From the NCBI GenBank assembly GCA_040954595.2, contig CM082592.2:3906001-3970000 (forward strand): a stretch of DNA of 64,000 nt, in the 5' to 3' direction. A program made the position numbers and the translations under genes. This document shows, one piece after another, positions 48,558-60,725 of the stretch. This DNA comes from Balanoglossus misakiensis. Its lineage: Eukaryota > Hemichordata. The notes beneath the pieces were generated by a model. That model made no database searches. It worked only from the letters and a program-made list of their open reading frames with translations, and was not told the DNA's origin. Positions within the stretch are counted from its first letter, which is position 1. Each line of letters begins with the position of its first letter.

Positions 48558-49943
48558 GTGAGTTATAGAAGTTGTTGACACATGACACGTATCTAACCAT
48601 CATCTGACAATTTGCGGATATTTTTAACAAATCATTTCGTTTGCAGCGATCGTCATCCAGTCCCGGAGCCCAACACACCGGGTTATAAACTTGCGGTTGT
48701 CAACTTTCCAAATGGCGATCACTTAGAATCATTGATATTGAACAGTTATGCAGTATCGTGGTAGCTAGGTCGTTAGATCATTTTCATTTGTATGTATCAA
48801 ATTCCGAAATCACCATTATTTTTCATTTTGTTCGTCATCTAATGACGTAATGGACTACAAATTTATCCTAGATTGTTCCCTACACACGCAGCTCAATGTG
48901 TGTTTGTATAGTCTCCGGTAAATAAAAAACGCACAAAAGGGTGGAGGAAACATATGTTCACTTTTCCCTCGATTGTTTACACTGGACATACATAATAGAC
49001 TCGACATGTGTATTATACTAATACAAGTTTCATCCGACATTAGATCTAGACTTCGGACTATCCCACTTGAACTTGTAGCACCGCGTACAGGTCTGTGTGT
49101 TCCCGGCGTTTATAGTTTATAGTTTATAAACATGCATCATGTCAATGAATATAAAGAATGTGACTGTCGATTGCAACATCATAAATCACTTGATGTGTGG
49201 TTAGATCTGTACACTAGTGTGTGTTGCAACTTTCAGGTCAGTTGTAATGAGCTTTTGGTGTAGCAGATGGCTCCACATTTTAACAGGCATTTATTATCCA
49301 GGGACTGTGTCATGATTTCTGTTAATTCTGATTAGTTTATGGCATGCTGATCTGTTTAAAATTACATTCAACCCCATTCAATCAGTGTCTGGTGTTTTGT
49401 GCATTTTAATTTTGCTTTGAGAAAATTGCCAGCCAGTGGTCTGTCTTAAAATGTAAATTTCCATATGTAAATAAATTTAAATATATTTAAATAATTAAGT
49501 AATATATGAATAAATTAAAATTGATATGTACATAGTGGTGATGTGTGTTAGCTATGCATGTTATTTCATGCATACAGACCTATATTTACAGTCTTTTGTG
49601 TGATGTTAGTCCCCATAGTCAAAATCAAACCAATGACAATTATCATAGTCATTCTGTATTCACCAGCATTTGTTTACTGATACTATTAAAATAACTGTGT
49701 TTTTTTGCTTGGTGGTGAATGCATAGCCCAGTATAGACAAACAGTAGATTGGAAAAGTATAGAACAATTGGTTCTTGTAGCTATAAATGTATTCCTCATT
49801 TTAGGGATGTTGTTATTGTTAGCAAATATTGTAATTGTAGCCTCTACAGATGATCTACCAGAGTTTCAACTGCGAAGTTTGTAATGTTATTGAATCACAT
49901 GGGTCCATTAAATTAAAATTATGTTCATATTTTAAAATTTCAG

Positions 49944-50033
49944 CGTCACATGGAGTAGTCACACTCACTGGAAATTGACTTTGGATAATGGAAGCAATCC
50001 AGTTAGCAATTCTTCAGAGATATAGAATCAGAG
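49944..50033 (+). CDS. Candidate 5' exon with start codon (phase 1 donor)
   Basis: Acceptor AAAATTTCAG at 49934-49943, an ATG at 49988 opening MEAIQLAILQRYRIRG, and donor GAG/GTAATG after 50033 in phase 1. The ATG follows an in-frame stop, so this would be a partly untranslated exon carrying an internal start. Unknown product. Confidence 0.28.
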
Positions 50034-50568
50034 GTAATGTAACTTTATGTGATCTTTCGATAATAGAGGAATCCATTTCCCACAATGCACTACTGCAGTT
50101 CAAAACGTGGATCTGTATCTACTGTATAATGTGACAAAATATTTTGCAAATTCCATAGATTTAACTCAATTTTAATCATTTTAAGAATTTAAACAGTATT
50201 AAACTATTAGGGCTCTAGATAATTTGATTTATTCAAATGAACAGTCAAGGACACAGGATCATTGTTACAGAATTAATCATCAAGTGGTCTGAATTGATTG
50301 TTTTTTATTGTTCGGTTGAATTTCGTCCTTGCTGCAGTAAACTTTGCATTGTGTTTTGATTGCTGCCTGTCAGTCCTTTAATCTGGGCGTATCAATTTAT
50401 GGGGACACTTAGACAAAAATTGATTTAATTCGTGCAATTGTCTGACCTGGCGCACCGTAAAACATCTGCAGCCGAAGACAGTGAATTGAAATTTTGGTCC
50501 AGCAGTAGAAAATTTGTCATCAGTCTGTTGAAACAGAGCACTCATTTCGAGTGTTTTTCTTTCTCCTC

Positions 50569-50689
50569 ATGAGTTTCTTGCGTGGAAACGTCGGGAAGGT
50601 GTTGAACGTGTTCAGGGCGGTGGCTGGAAAAGCGGTCTACTATCTGGTTGTTGGATCTGCGACGACGAGAGAGATGGCCAAAGATATGG
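50569..50689 (+). CDS. Candidate first coding exon (phase 1 donor)
   Basis: An ATG opens a 40-codon frame beginning MSFLRGNVGKVLNVFRAVAG and ending TTREMAKDMG, with a strong donor GGTATGT in phase 1. A hydrophobic stretch AVYYLVVGSA sits in the middle. No family recognised. The downstream partner exon is not established; 62971-63058 would fit the phase. Confidence 0.35.
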
Positions 50690-51730
50690 GTATGTAGATA
50701 TGGCGTGCTGTAGTGATGACGCTTGGAAGTGCGTTGGCACTTAGCCTTGAAGAATTCAGATTGTCTCGGGTTTAGGATCACGATGAGTTATTTTTTTAAT
50801 CAGAGAACCTGTGAATTTTGCAAATTTCCAAGTCCCGCACTGACCCGCAGTCTACCGGTGTTTGTTAGCAACTTGTGCAAGTGAAACTGCTAGTACGTGT
50901 GATAAGGGCGACGCTCACTGCATCAGAATCACCAAATTATATTATTTGCAAATCATGGGCTTGTTTCCGTGGCAACACCATATCCATCATACTTTTGTTC
51001 TGAGTTTCTTACGAACTAGTATGGACAAAGTTTAAATGTCACAAACTTCACTCTCGCCCCATAGGTGTATTAGGTGTCATGTACCATTTGCAGGCGATAT
51101 GTATCATTCTCTGAGAAATGGCGAGTCCTGTCGTCAAACTGGCCGGCCTGTTTCAAACTTCTTTTTTGTGACTGGCGCCCTCTAGAGTTCAGTTATTGGC
51201 GTTTTAGTATTCTTAGTATTCCCGGAGTCTCGCTTACTCTTGAAATACTTACTTTACTATACATTCTGCGTTTACTGCATGACATGCATTATTGCATGTG
51301 AAGAACCATAATAGTGGCAGACGTGATTATGGGGTGCTTAAACATGGCTACGTTGATCTGGACAAATCAGTCTGCACACTTCTGTATGCAGATGATCAGA
51401 TATGAAACAGGTCCAAATCAAGCAGATGTAGACTGATAGAGAGCTGTTAGGTTAAAGTACTCTGGACAGATGGGGTGTTTTCAAGATTCTGCGTCAATGT
51501 GTCATGATTGTGTACTAAGAGTTTTCTACAATGGCTGGTACCATGCAGGCAGTGATTATTTTCGCTTCGATTGCTGCAACTTGGCAGTCCCAGGGTTACG
51601 TGTGTTGAATAATATGCTCTGCCTATTAGAGAAGCCCAATGCACTAATCTGGGAGTGGTTTTACCTCGGAAAAAAATTGTGTTGCCAGGGAGATTTCATT
51701 TTAATAAAGTGCACAAAACTGCGGCAAGAA

Positions 51731-51926
51731 TACTGTAAAACGGGAAATTTTCGCGACAGGAAATTTTCGCGTTATCAGAAGCAGCAACTGTATTTAATAC
51801 ACACCACTGCATTGTTATATCCGAAAAATATTTTTACGCGACTTTTTATTTTTGCACTTTTTTGGGCTCACGTGTACATAGTTCACAAAAAAATTATCGT
51901 TTGCGAAAATTTCCCGTTTTACAGTA
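51731..51926. mobile_element. TACTGTAAAA foldback MITE
   Basis: TACTGTAAAACGGGAAATTT at the left and AAATTTCCCGTTTTACAGTA at the right, 196 bp. Subterminal TTTTCGCG blocks repeat within. Open frames across it are by-products. Confidence 0.85.
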
Positions 51927-52300
51927 TATTACTTGCAGAGTCATATGTGTTGTGAACCAGGAGTTCGCTACGGAAAACACATTATTCAGAAGGCCCTTTC
52001 AGGAACTCATTGACAGAATGTAATTGAAATCCATTACATGATGCCATCAACAACCACCATGTTCAAGACTCGGGCCATTAGGAGAGACAGATTGATAAAA
52101 CGAGAGAAGCAGACAGCGTAACAACCTGTTCCGCTTTGTTAAACACAGAATTGAGACAGATCATTTTTTTGGGGGGGGGGGGGGAGTGTTATGGCTGCGG
52201 ACCAAGTCAGGCGTGACGCAGCGAGTCTCCAGGGCACGTTGCTTGATGGCTCCACTTTTTGAAGAGGCTGATCCCCCATTAAGAAAGCAGTGCGTAGAAA

Positions 52301-52511
52301 TACTGTAAAACACTTTATTTTCGCGAGTTAAAATTTTTGCGATATCGAGAGCGGCCACTGTTTCGCGAGTATTAATTTTCGCGTTCTCTTATTTCATTCA
52401 CTGCATCGTTATCTTCAAAAAAAATTACGCGACTTTTTATTTTCACGCTATTTTGGCTCTCGCGTATTTCGCGTAAATTTATTGCTCGCGAAAATAAAGT
52501 GTTTTACAGTA
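52301..52511. mobile_element. TACTGTAAAA foldback MITE, second copy
   Basis: TACTGTAAAACACTTTATTT to AAATAAAGTGTTTTACAGTA, 211 bp, with repeated TTTTCGCG and CGCGA blocks. The terminal ten bases match the element 375 bp to the left; the adjacent bases differ, so it is a different subfamily. Confidence 0.85.
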
Positions 52512-54502
52512 GCCAGGAGGGCAGCCAAGTCTGTAAATTATGAATTGTTGGTGTTTTTTCGTCTCCTTCCTGCTAGCTCCTCAGATCTGAATGAGCTACC
52601 ACTACAAAATACACGTACAGTACATTCAATCTTCATATTTGTTCCTGGTTTAGGCAGCTGTGGAGTCAGATATATATACCCACTTCAGGCACACTGTTAA
52701 AAAATCAGAACAAGACGAAAATGTTAGCTTAGAAGTCTGGTATTTAACCATTTCATGGAATTTCACCCATCAGACAACCACCTCTTTACGATTTGCTGCA
52801 AGTAACAGACTACATTTGTATAATAGTTTATTGAACAGTACAGTCTGTGTTCCTCTGAAGTAGAATTTTCAATTAAGGTCCACTGTACCGTTTTACACAA
52901 ATCCCAGAAAAGTCATTGTAATTTGTATAAGCGTTTCAAGCAATTTCATTGCCATGGTTACTGGTGTGGTGTAACAAGCTGCCATTAATGTACAGAAAGA
53001 AAGGAAGACAATTGCAAACCAGACGGGCATTAACGTAGCCATATATACTATTATCTAACGGGTAACATGGATTGCATTACTCTGCTCTGTGTGATAGGAG
53101 CGTTGGACTGCAGAGATGGAAACTGCCGGGTAATTGCATGGGTTGAGGTATCATATTTCAGTGTCGATGTCCGACATTCCCTTAAAGAACAAAAGTGAGC
53201 GGTCGTAATGAGGTTTTCGAAAAAAACAAACGGATCCATTTTGAATGTTGGAGGGAAAATTACAGGTCTCGAGTTGATTTGTTGAAAGGCTCAGCAGGGA
53301 TCTGAGAAAGTGGCGGCGTGTGCTACTGTCGCGGTGAGGTAGGTTGTTATCGGATGTCATTTGAGGGTGAAGATTTGATCTCCATTTTTGGTTGTGATTA
53401 TCTGTGAGTTTCTTATCCATTGAAACTTACTAGATTTTAGCCAGTTTTGTTTCAATGCCAGGGACAGAAAGCTTTGGGAGCGCTCACCCCCACTTGAAAA
53501 CTCAAGAAAAATTACAAAACTCGCGCCACTGTCCCTCTGCGTACGACGTACGACAACGCCGTCCCACCCTGTCTGAGAAATGTCTGGAACCGCGGGTCAT
53601 GAATATTCATGAGGATTTTCAAATCCTGAATGGAGGGAACACAGCTGCTGGTGATTTCAATGGAGCGTAAATGGGACGTGTACGTATATGAACAAGTGGA
53701 GTTTTGCAAACACTGAATGGGGTGTTAACTCGGGTATACGCCGATGATAATTGCAGGTTTTTCACATCAAGATATCCTCAGAAGGCTGGCATCTGATCTG
53801 TGTGCAGTATATCTGGTGGGCTTAAGAAAGCGCTAATTTTAATCACCGAGTAACAGTGCTGGCTTTAAGGTAACTTTCACTTCTTTGATTTTTTACAATC
53901 ATTTTATGCGATTGCCATGATTTCTACCAGTACATAGCTCTCTGACGTGGCAATACCTACCTTTTGGCATCTGATGAATGAGTCCCACGAATTAGTATAT
54001 GAAAATTAAATTCGCAGTATTCGCGTGTGTTATGTGAATACCCATACATTTAATGACCCCATGGCTGTTACTGTTTGGGGTCAGGTTTGATGACCCCGAG
54101 TCAGTTCAAACAAAGCCCACCTAAAGGTCAGTGGATTACCACTTTTACTTTCCAGGTCTCGTAGAATTAAGCTGTTTGTTGGTCATACTGGTAATACTAA
54201 TACTGGTATTGTTGAGTGATTGTCTGATCTGATCAATCATAAATAACATAAGATAAAACTACATCGAATATTACCATGATAATTTTATGAGGAATCAATA
54301 ATGCCTTGATTTTTCACAATGTGCAAGCATTATTTTTAACAGGTTTCATGAAATATACAAAAAAAGGACATTACAGCACAAACTTTAAAAATAGATGAAA
54401 ATGTATAACAAATGTGAAATTTCCCTCAGCACATTTACAGACAAAAAATACAAACTACCCAATTGTTTATCTGGCAGTAAACAGTGGAATTATCAGTTTT
54501 TA

Positions 54503-54691
54503 GTGACCGACTTTGCCCCTTTAATTTAACTACTGTTACCATGGAAAATTTAAATATAGCCTATCACAGATTTTCAGTGGGTGGCACACCTGAAAAGAAA
54601 GTGCACCACCACATGGTCATTGGAAGACTTAGACACGCTCTTTTGACCACATATAGGCATATGTAAATCAGAGGTGACCGTATACCTTTAA
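54503..54691. mobile_element. TTAA MITE related to 7408-7598
   Basis: Begins near TAGTGACCGACTTTGCC and ends GGTGACCGTATACCTTTAA. Shares TTACCATGG, CAGTGGGTGGCACAC and CATATAGGCATATGTAAAT-like sequence with the intronic copy. Confidence 0.65.
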
Positions 54692-55239
54692 TTCTTCTGA
54701 AAAATCTGCCCACTGTTAGTTATATAGTACCCTTCCTGTATTTTGCCAGAGGCTGACGACCACACCCAACAACAGCTAGACAGAATTCTGTCAATTTGAG
54801 TCTAGGCTCATAAATTTTTAATCAAGATATCATTTTTCTCATCATACAATGTACTGTTCAAATTGAGAGCAGATAATACTCCAGAAAAGTAATCAAGTAA
54901 ATGAAGTGATGGCCATCACTTGTATGCATGTACATAACAGTGCCTCGATCCTCATATGACATTCTTGCTTTAATTTGACATCAATGTTTTGTTTTGCTTC
55001 ACTGCAAGCAATGCACCATTATGCATGGCAGATTTTTATTAGGTAGTATGCAGATTTTCAGAAAAATGATAGCCTTCCGAACGTTTCAATTCTTTGCTAT
55101 ATTTCAGTGTGTTAGGATTACTTCTGCATATTAAGAAGAAAAGTGCATGTTCACTGTCTTGTTTTTGTAAAAATTATTTAATATTTAGCTATGTTATAGG
55201 CAAGGGTGTGGTTATATTTAACACATAACCCACTTAGTC

Positions 55240-56301
55240 AGGTGGAAATTTCAGAAAATGAGCATTTTAAAAGCATGTCAGGCATTTTTTGGTACAAGCT
55301 GGGAACAAGTTGTTTTTGGATATTTCGAATACGCTGATTTCGAATTTGCCTGTTCCCAAAAATTCTTTTCACGTTTTCATGTCGAAAATGGCAAATTAAT
55401 TTGTGACGTCATAATTTCAAAATACCTAAAAGAAAACGCTGTTTGTAGCCATTATGGTGCAATATCACAGGTCAACACCATAATAGTCTATTGAAATCAT
55501 ATTCGTATATTCATTTAAATATTTTTAAACAATTTTTTTAATTTAGAAACATTTTGTGAATTGGTAAAATGCTAATTTATGTTAATTAGGTCCAGGTGGA
55601 AATTTCAGAAAATGAGCATTTTAAAAGCCTGTCATTCATTTTTTTTGGTACAAGCTGGGAACAAGTTGTTTTTGGATATTTCGAATACGCTGATTTCGAA
55701 TTTGCCTGTTCCCAAACATTCTTTTCACGTTTTCATGTCGAAAATGGCAAATTAATTTGTGACGTCATAATTTCAAAATACCTAAAAGAAAACGCTGTTT
55801 GTAGCCATTATGGTGCAATATCACAGGTCAACACCATAATAGTCTATTGAAATCATATTCTTATATTCATTTAAATATTTTTAAACAATTTTTTTAATTT
55901 AGAAACATTTTGTGAATTGGTAAAATGCTAATTTATGTTAATTAGGTCCAGGTGGAAATTTCAGAAAATGAGCATTTTAAAAGCATGTCATTCATTTTTT
56001 TGGTACAAGCTGGGAACAAGTTGTTTTTGGATATTTCGAATACGCTGATTTCGAATTTGCCTGTTCCCAAAAATTCTTTTCACGTTTTCATGTCGAAAAT
56101 GGCAAATTAATTTGTGACGTCATAATTTCAAAATACCTAAAAGAAAACGCTGTTTGTAGCCATTATGGTGCAATATCACAGGTCAACACCATAATAGTCT
56201 ATTGAAATCATATTCGTATATTCATTTAAATATTTTTAAACAATTTTTTTAATTTAGAAACATTTTGTGAATTGGTAAAATGCTAATTTATGTTAATTAG
56301 G
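55240..56301 (+). repeat. Three tandem copies of a 355-bp unit
   Basis: Units start at about 55240, 55594 and 55950 with AGGTGGAAATTTCAGAAAA and are nearly identical. Each contains GGGAACAAG...TGTTCCC as a hairpin and two TTCGAA-like motifs. A frame of about 70-80 codons is open in copies 1 and 2, but differences between copies include indels in T-runs, so coding is doubtful. Confidence 0.92.
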
Positions 56302-57115
56302 TGACACGCCCATCTAAAATCAATGGTCTACAAAAGAGAGCCAACAGTGTTAAGTGAGGTGTCTATTGCAATGTTTTCAGGGTCAAGGAATTCAAATATG
56401 CAATCGATTACCTTGTCAGACAAGGTGCAGCATGGAAAATATGCAAAATTAGCTTAATTACTCACGATGTCATGCTAAAATTGACAATTGAAAGCTAATG
56501 ATACGACTATGGCCTGTGAGGTGTCTATTCACATGTTTTTTGGCAAATGTTTGCATTTTAATGAATAACTGAAATGAAACTTTTCATATTTGTATGTAAT
56601 AGCATGTAAAAAACAACAAAAAACAAACAAAGAAACATACACAACGAGGATTTAGTTTAGACTGTACATGCTCGTTGGTAACATCGTGACCGATCGCTCC
56701 GTTAAAAAAACACCAGAACATTGAACGTATGAACGTTTAGGTCCACAATTCACAAGTTATTGAACTATGAATGTATGTTCAATGTTGTGAAAAGCCAAAA
56801 ACATACTTTTTGCCAACAAAACTGGCATTTGTTAACGTACAAGTTGTTCATTAATAGCGAAAGCATCGTATGGCCACACTCACATTATGCCAGCACCGTA
56901 TATTCATGCTTAGTTATAAGACGTTGAATGCACACTGATGGCCCGACGTCCTCGGTGTTTTATTGAAACCCGGTCTCTAACAACAATTTCTCTTCATAAG
57001 TAAAGAGTAATGTGTATTTTTATTACGTTTTTATATATGATACTGTGTGCAAAGTGAAGATTGTGTCAGTGAGGCAACATATATACATGTATGTTTAATC
57101 CACTTGGGTGTCGTA

Positions 57116-59260
57116 CTTGGCTCAGATGTGCGTTAATGTGTACTAAACAAATTCAGATAGCGAGCCACAATATCTGTTGATGAGTTTCCATGGCAATCAT
57201 TTTTTTTCATTTTTTCGAAATGGCCGCCAATACAGATAATCTCACCCGCAAAATAACAATTATAAAACACCACAATAAATTCATATTACAATATTTGAAA
57301 CAAGAAACTGCTCAAATTTTCAAAATATATATCATCACTAAACTAGTTATAGGGGTAAATACAGGATCGAGATTCAGTCGCTAAAGAAATTCAAGTTTGG
57401 TAATAACCCCGGTTACAACAAACTTAGTTAAAACACTGTATAACCATATATATATTATAATAGTGGCCTGGCATAAACACAATTTTCGTAACATTTGGGC
57501 ATTTTGTGATAAAAGTTTAACAAGTAAAGCTCAGTTGATTCGTTATTTTCCCCATAAAAATATCTTTGATGAACAAAATTCCAAATTTAGTCAACCCAGG
57601 AAAAAACGGCATCTTGTTTCTCAACCTTATAAATTGATCTGATCAGTTTGAATCAGTGCAGAATCCAGCTTTTCTATTTTATCTTCATCAAATGATTCAT
57701 GCAGATAAAGAATCACTTCCCCATAAAATGATGGCAGAAATCCAGTATCATGACAGTCGATTGGTTTGTTAAAGTTACTATAGAAACTAACTATGTCTAG
57801 GGTGCATGTACATAGATAGATATTAGGAATCATAATCAAAATCTGTTTCAAACTTTTCATCCAATACTTGTCCTTCGGAAAGCGTTTTGATGAAGTCGCT
57901 TGAAGTGCTTTGTATTGCTCATGTTATCGATAATTTTAATCACACCTTGATGATAGTCAGCAGTTCTATTTTGACATGTTATTTTGTGTATTTGTGAACC
58001 CCCAAAAGAATAAAATGATAAAGTGAAAATAAGCTTCAAAACACGAAAAGTCTTCAGGATCACAGCTTTTCTGTAAAGAGTAAGATTTCGCTTACTTCAT
58101 GCTATTAAATGAAATGAAGTTTTCCGTAATATCTCTTGCAAAGTCAGATCTTTACACATTGAGATATTAGAATGGAAGTACATTCCAAGTGACTTGTTGG
58201 GAGCCTTGGGGCACCTAATCCCAGAAAATTGCAATAAGACCTGTTTTTCCATTTACCAATCTAAAGGCCAACTGCTTGTATATTTAGTTGGGTTTCTATA
58301 ATTAACACACATTTTTGACAATATTTATGGCATGATGGACACTATTCTCGACAAATAAAATAATGTTGTGTCCTCCGGTGTAATTTTTATGAGTTTGGAA
58401 TCATAGACACCATTTATCTTTTGGTCAACTCTGTTAACAGTCGCCAAAATTGCTGGAGTGGAACTGATACATGATCTAAAGTATCAAGACATATGGTCGA
58501 TTATTAACGTTTCAGCAATTTGACTTAAGTTTCTTTGGCATTTTGACAAATATTAACGCCCCGAAAAAACGTTGTCAACGCTGCGGTGGCGATTGTGGTC
58601 GAAACAAAGCCGCTTGGTTCGTTACCCGGGGTCCATTTTAGATTGCATTGCGTTTGAGGCCCTATGTCTGTCGACCAATAAACGTGACGACCGCGGACTC
58701 AGTTTGGATCAACGTCTATTTCGGGCAGTGGACTCTCCTATCAAGTTGATAAGGAAATTTTACCAGTCACGAGTAACACTGAGTAAGCCAAGCCCACATC
58801 CGTGTGCAATTCGAATATATCGGTGATCTGTTTATATGATTATCATTAGCTAAGGTGGTAAACTGTTGTGATTCATATGTGTAATTTACGTACTGCAAGT
58901 TAAATATCGCAATTAGCCTAATGTTTGACCATAGACAGTATGGTTTGACTTCTAGAGGAGCACCTATTAATCCGAAAGGGATTAAAAGTTGTGCCTTTAA
59001 ATTGCGTTTTGATAACTTACTTACCCCTATAAGTAGTTTAGTAACCATAATATCTTTGCAAATCATTCTTTCCACAGTTCCTTGTATCAAATATAGTAAT
59101 CTAAATTTATTTTGGTGTTTGCAGATGTTATTTGGTGGGTGAAATTATCTGTATTGGTGGCCATTTTGAAAAATTGGTTGCCATGGAAACTCATCAACAG
59201 ATATTTAGTGGCTCCCTATCTGAATTTATTTAGTACACATTAACACACATTTGAGCCAAG
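57116..59260. mobile_element. 2.1 kb element with long inverted terminal repeats
   Basis: The left arm (57116-57360) and the complement of the right arm (59018-59260) align over about 245 bp. Shared marks are GTTAATGTGTACTAAA, CTGTTGATGAGTTTCCATGG, AATACAGATAAT and AGTTATAGGGGTAA or close variants. The arms have diverged clearly, so the element is old. The 1.66 kb centre has only broken frames and no recognised transposase. Class undetermined. Confidence 0.65.
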
Positions 59261-59744
59261 TTTGGTGCTTTTATCACAAAATGCACAATCGCTATGAAAA
59301 TTAGGGTTTGGCCGCTCCACTACAGGGCTTTAGACGGCCATATTGAATTGCCACATCGAGGCTCTTGTCTCAAAATGAACTTCACACTTGAAGTATTGTT
59401 TTGAACAAGGTTTAAGTCCTTTATTAAAATAAAGAAAAGGTAATTTTTTCCAATGCTTGTGAGTTTTCAGTACATGTACTGTTACACCTAGCTTTATTAT
59501 TATTAGGTAGCCAAAAATCAACGAATTATTCATACAATATGCAAATTTTTGCATAATTATTGTTTTATTGTTGCTATTTTGTGTTTATACAACCAAAAAA
59601 AGTTGTTGATGTAAACATGTAGTTTAGTTTCATTGTTTAAGGAGGTACGTGAACATTTCTTTGATGCTATTCATGTGAGAATTGCGATCCTTGGCGGCCA
59701 TTTTGATTTGCCAAAACGAGGCTCTTATCTCAAAAAGATCTTTT

Positions 59745-59860
59745 GGGAACAGGCATTTTCGAAATCAGCGTAGTCGAATTGACCAAAAAACATATTTGGT
59801 TTGCTTGTACCAAAAAATGCCAGAGGGGGTCACAATTTCTCAAATCTCCACCTGACTAAC
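59745..59860 (-). repeat. Inverted diverged relative of the 355-bp unit
   Basis: Its complement reads CAGGTGGAGATTTGAG, GGCATTTTTTGGTACAAGC, then ACGCTGATTTCGAAA and GCCTGTTCCC, the order seen in the tandem units at 55240. Confidence 0.75.
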
Positions 59861-60123
59861 TCCAAGAGAGAAAAAAACACCTGAAAATTTCTTGAATCTG
59901 TTAGAATTATGGAGGAATTTGAGCACGTGAATGGCAGATAGGCATGTCAATGTCAGTTGAACAGATGAAGTTTTGTGTATTGCACATAGATGATTGAAGT
60001 TTAGGAGCATCATGTCTTGAAAATTTCCATTTTCAATGTTGTAGCATATGTAATGTCACAACCTGTGGGGGCGCACTACCAAGTTACTTATCTGTATATT
60101 GGCTGTGGAATTACTAGAGATAC

Positions 60124-60325
60124 TCAGATAGACTGTAACTTAAGTTACAGTGTACTGTAGGTAATAAACTGATCCAGATTTGGGTTGGTTCGACCCTTTT
60201 AAGGGATAATCTTTTCTTAATCTAGAGATAGACTGTAACTTAAGTTACAGTGACGAGTGTACTGTAGGTAAAAAACTGATCCAGATATGTTTTGGTTGGA
60301 CCCTTTTTAGGGATAATCTTTCTTT
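60124..60325. repeat. 100-bp tandem duplication with a 20-bp palindrome
   Basis: Each copy has the perfect palindrome ACTGTAACTTAAGTTACAGT (60132-60151 and 60232-60251), then TGTACTGTAGGTAA, AACTGATCCAGAT and an AGGGATAATCTTT end. Confidence 0.9.
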
Positions 60326-60725
60326 TCCTGGCTTCAGGCTGAATTTCTGATCATGGAAGAACTGTAACCTTCTAATGCTTCTGGCAAGCCTTTATAATTT
60401 TTTTTCTCATCATAATTCTTTTCTTGTGAAATATACTCTTTTGTGTTTAATAATAAATAATTTATGGTCATGTGATGGATAGGATGCATTCTAAGCTTGC
60501 CAAAGGGTTTGAGCTGTTCTGAGAAGACCGATAAGGAAATGTGATTTGGTAAATAATTTCGACCTGTGAATCCAGAACTGTGAACTGAACAGGCAATTAT
60601 GTGCATATGTCAATGCTACCCTTCTACTTCCCCCCCAACCCCATCCAAAAGAATCAGAGGGATGCAAAAATTTAAAGGCCGACTATCGTCACATGCACAT
60701 GTGTGTAATTTTGTGTGTACAAATA

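Noticed and set aside
51470-51955. 161-codon plus-strand frame
   Set aside because: More than a third of it is the TACTGTAAAA foldback element; the rest has no recognisable similarity.
55258-55850. Repeated 78-84 codon frame in the 355-bp units
   Set aside because: Identity between copies is as high in non-coding parts, and small indels break the start region, so there is no sign of protein selection.
55240-56301. CRISPR-like array
   Set aside because: Units are 355 bp and nearly identical throughout, with no alternation of short repeats and unique spacers, in an animal genome.
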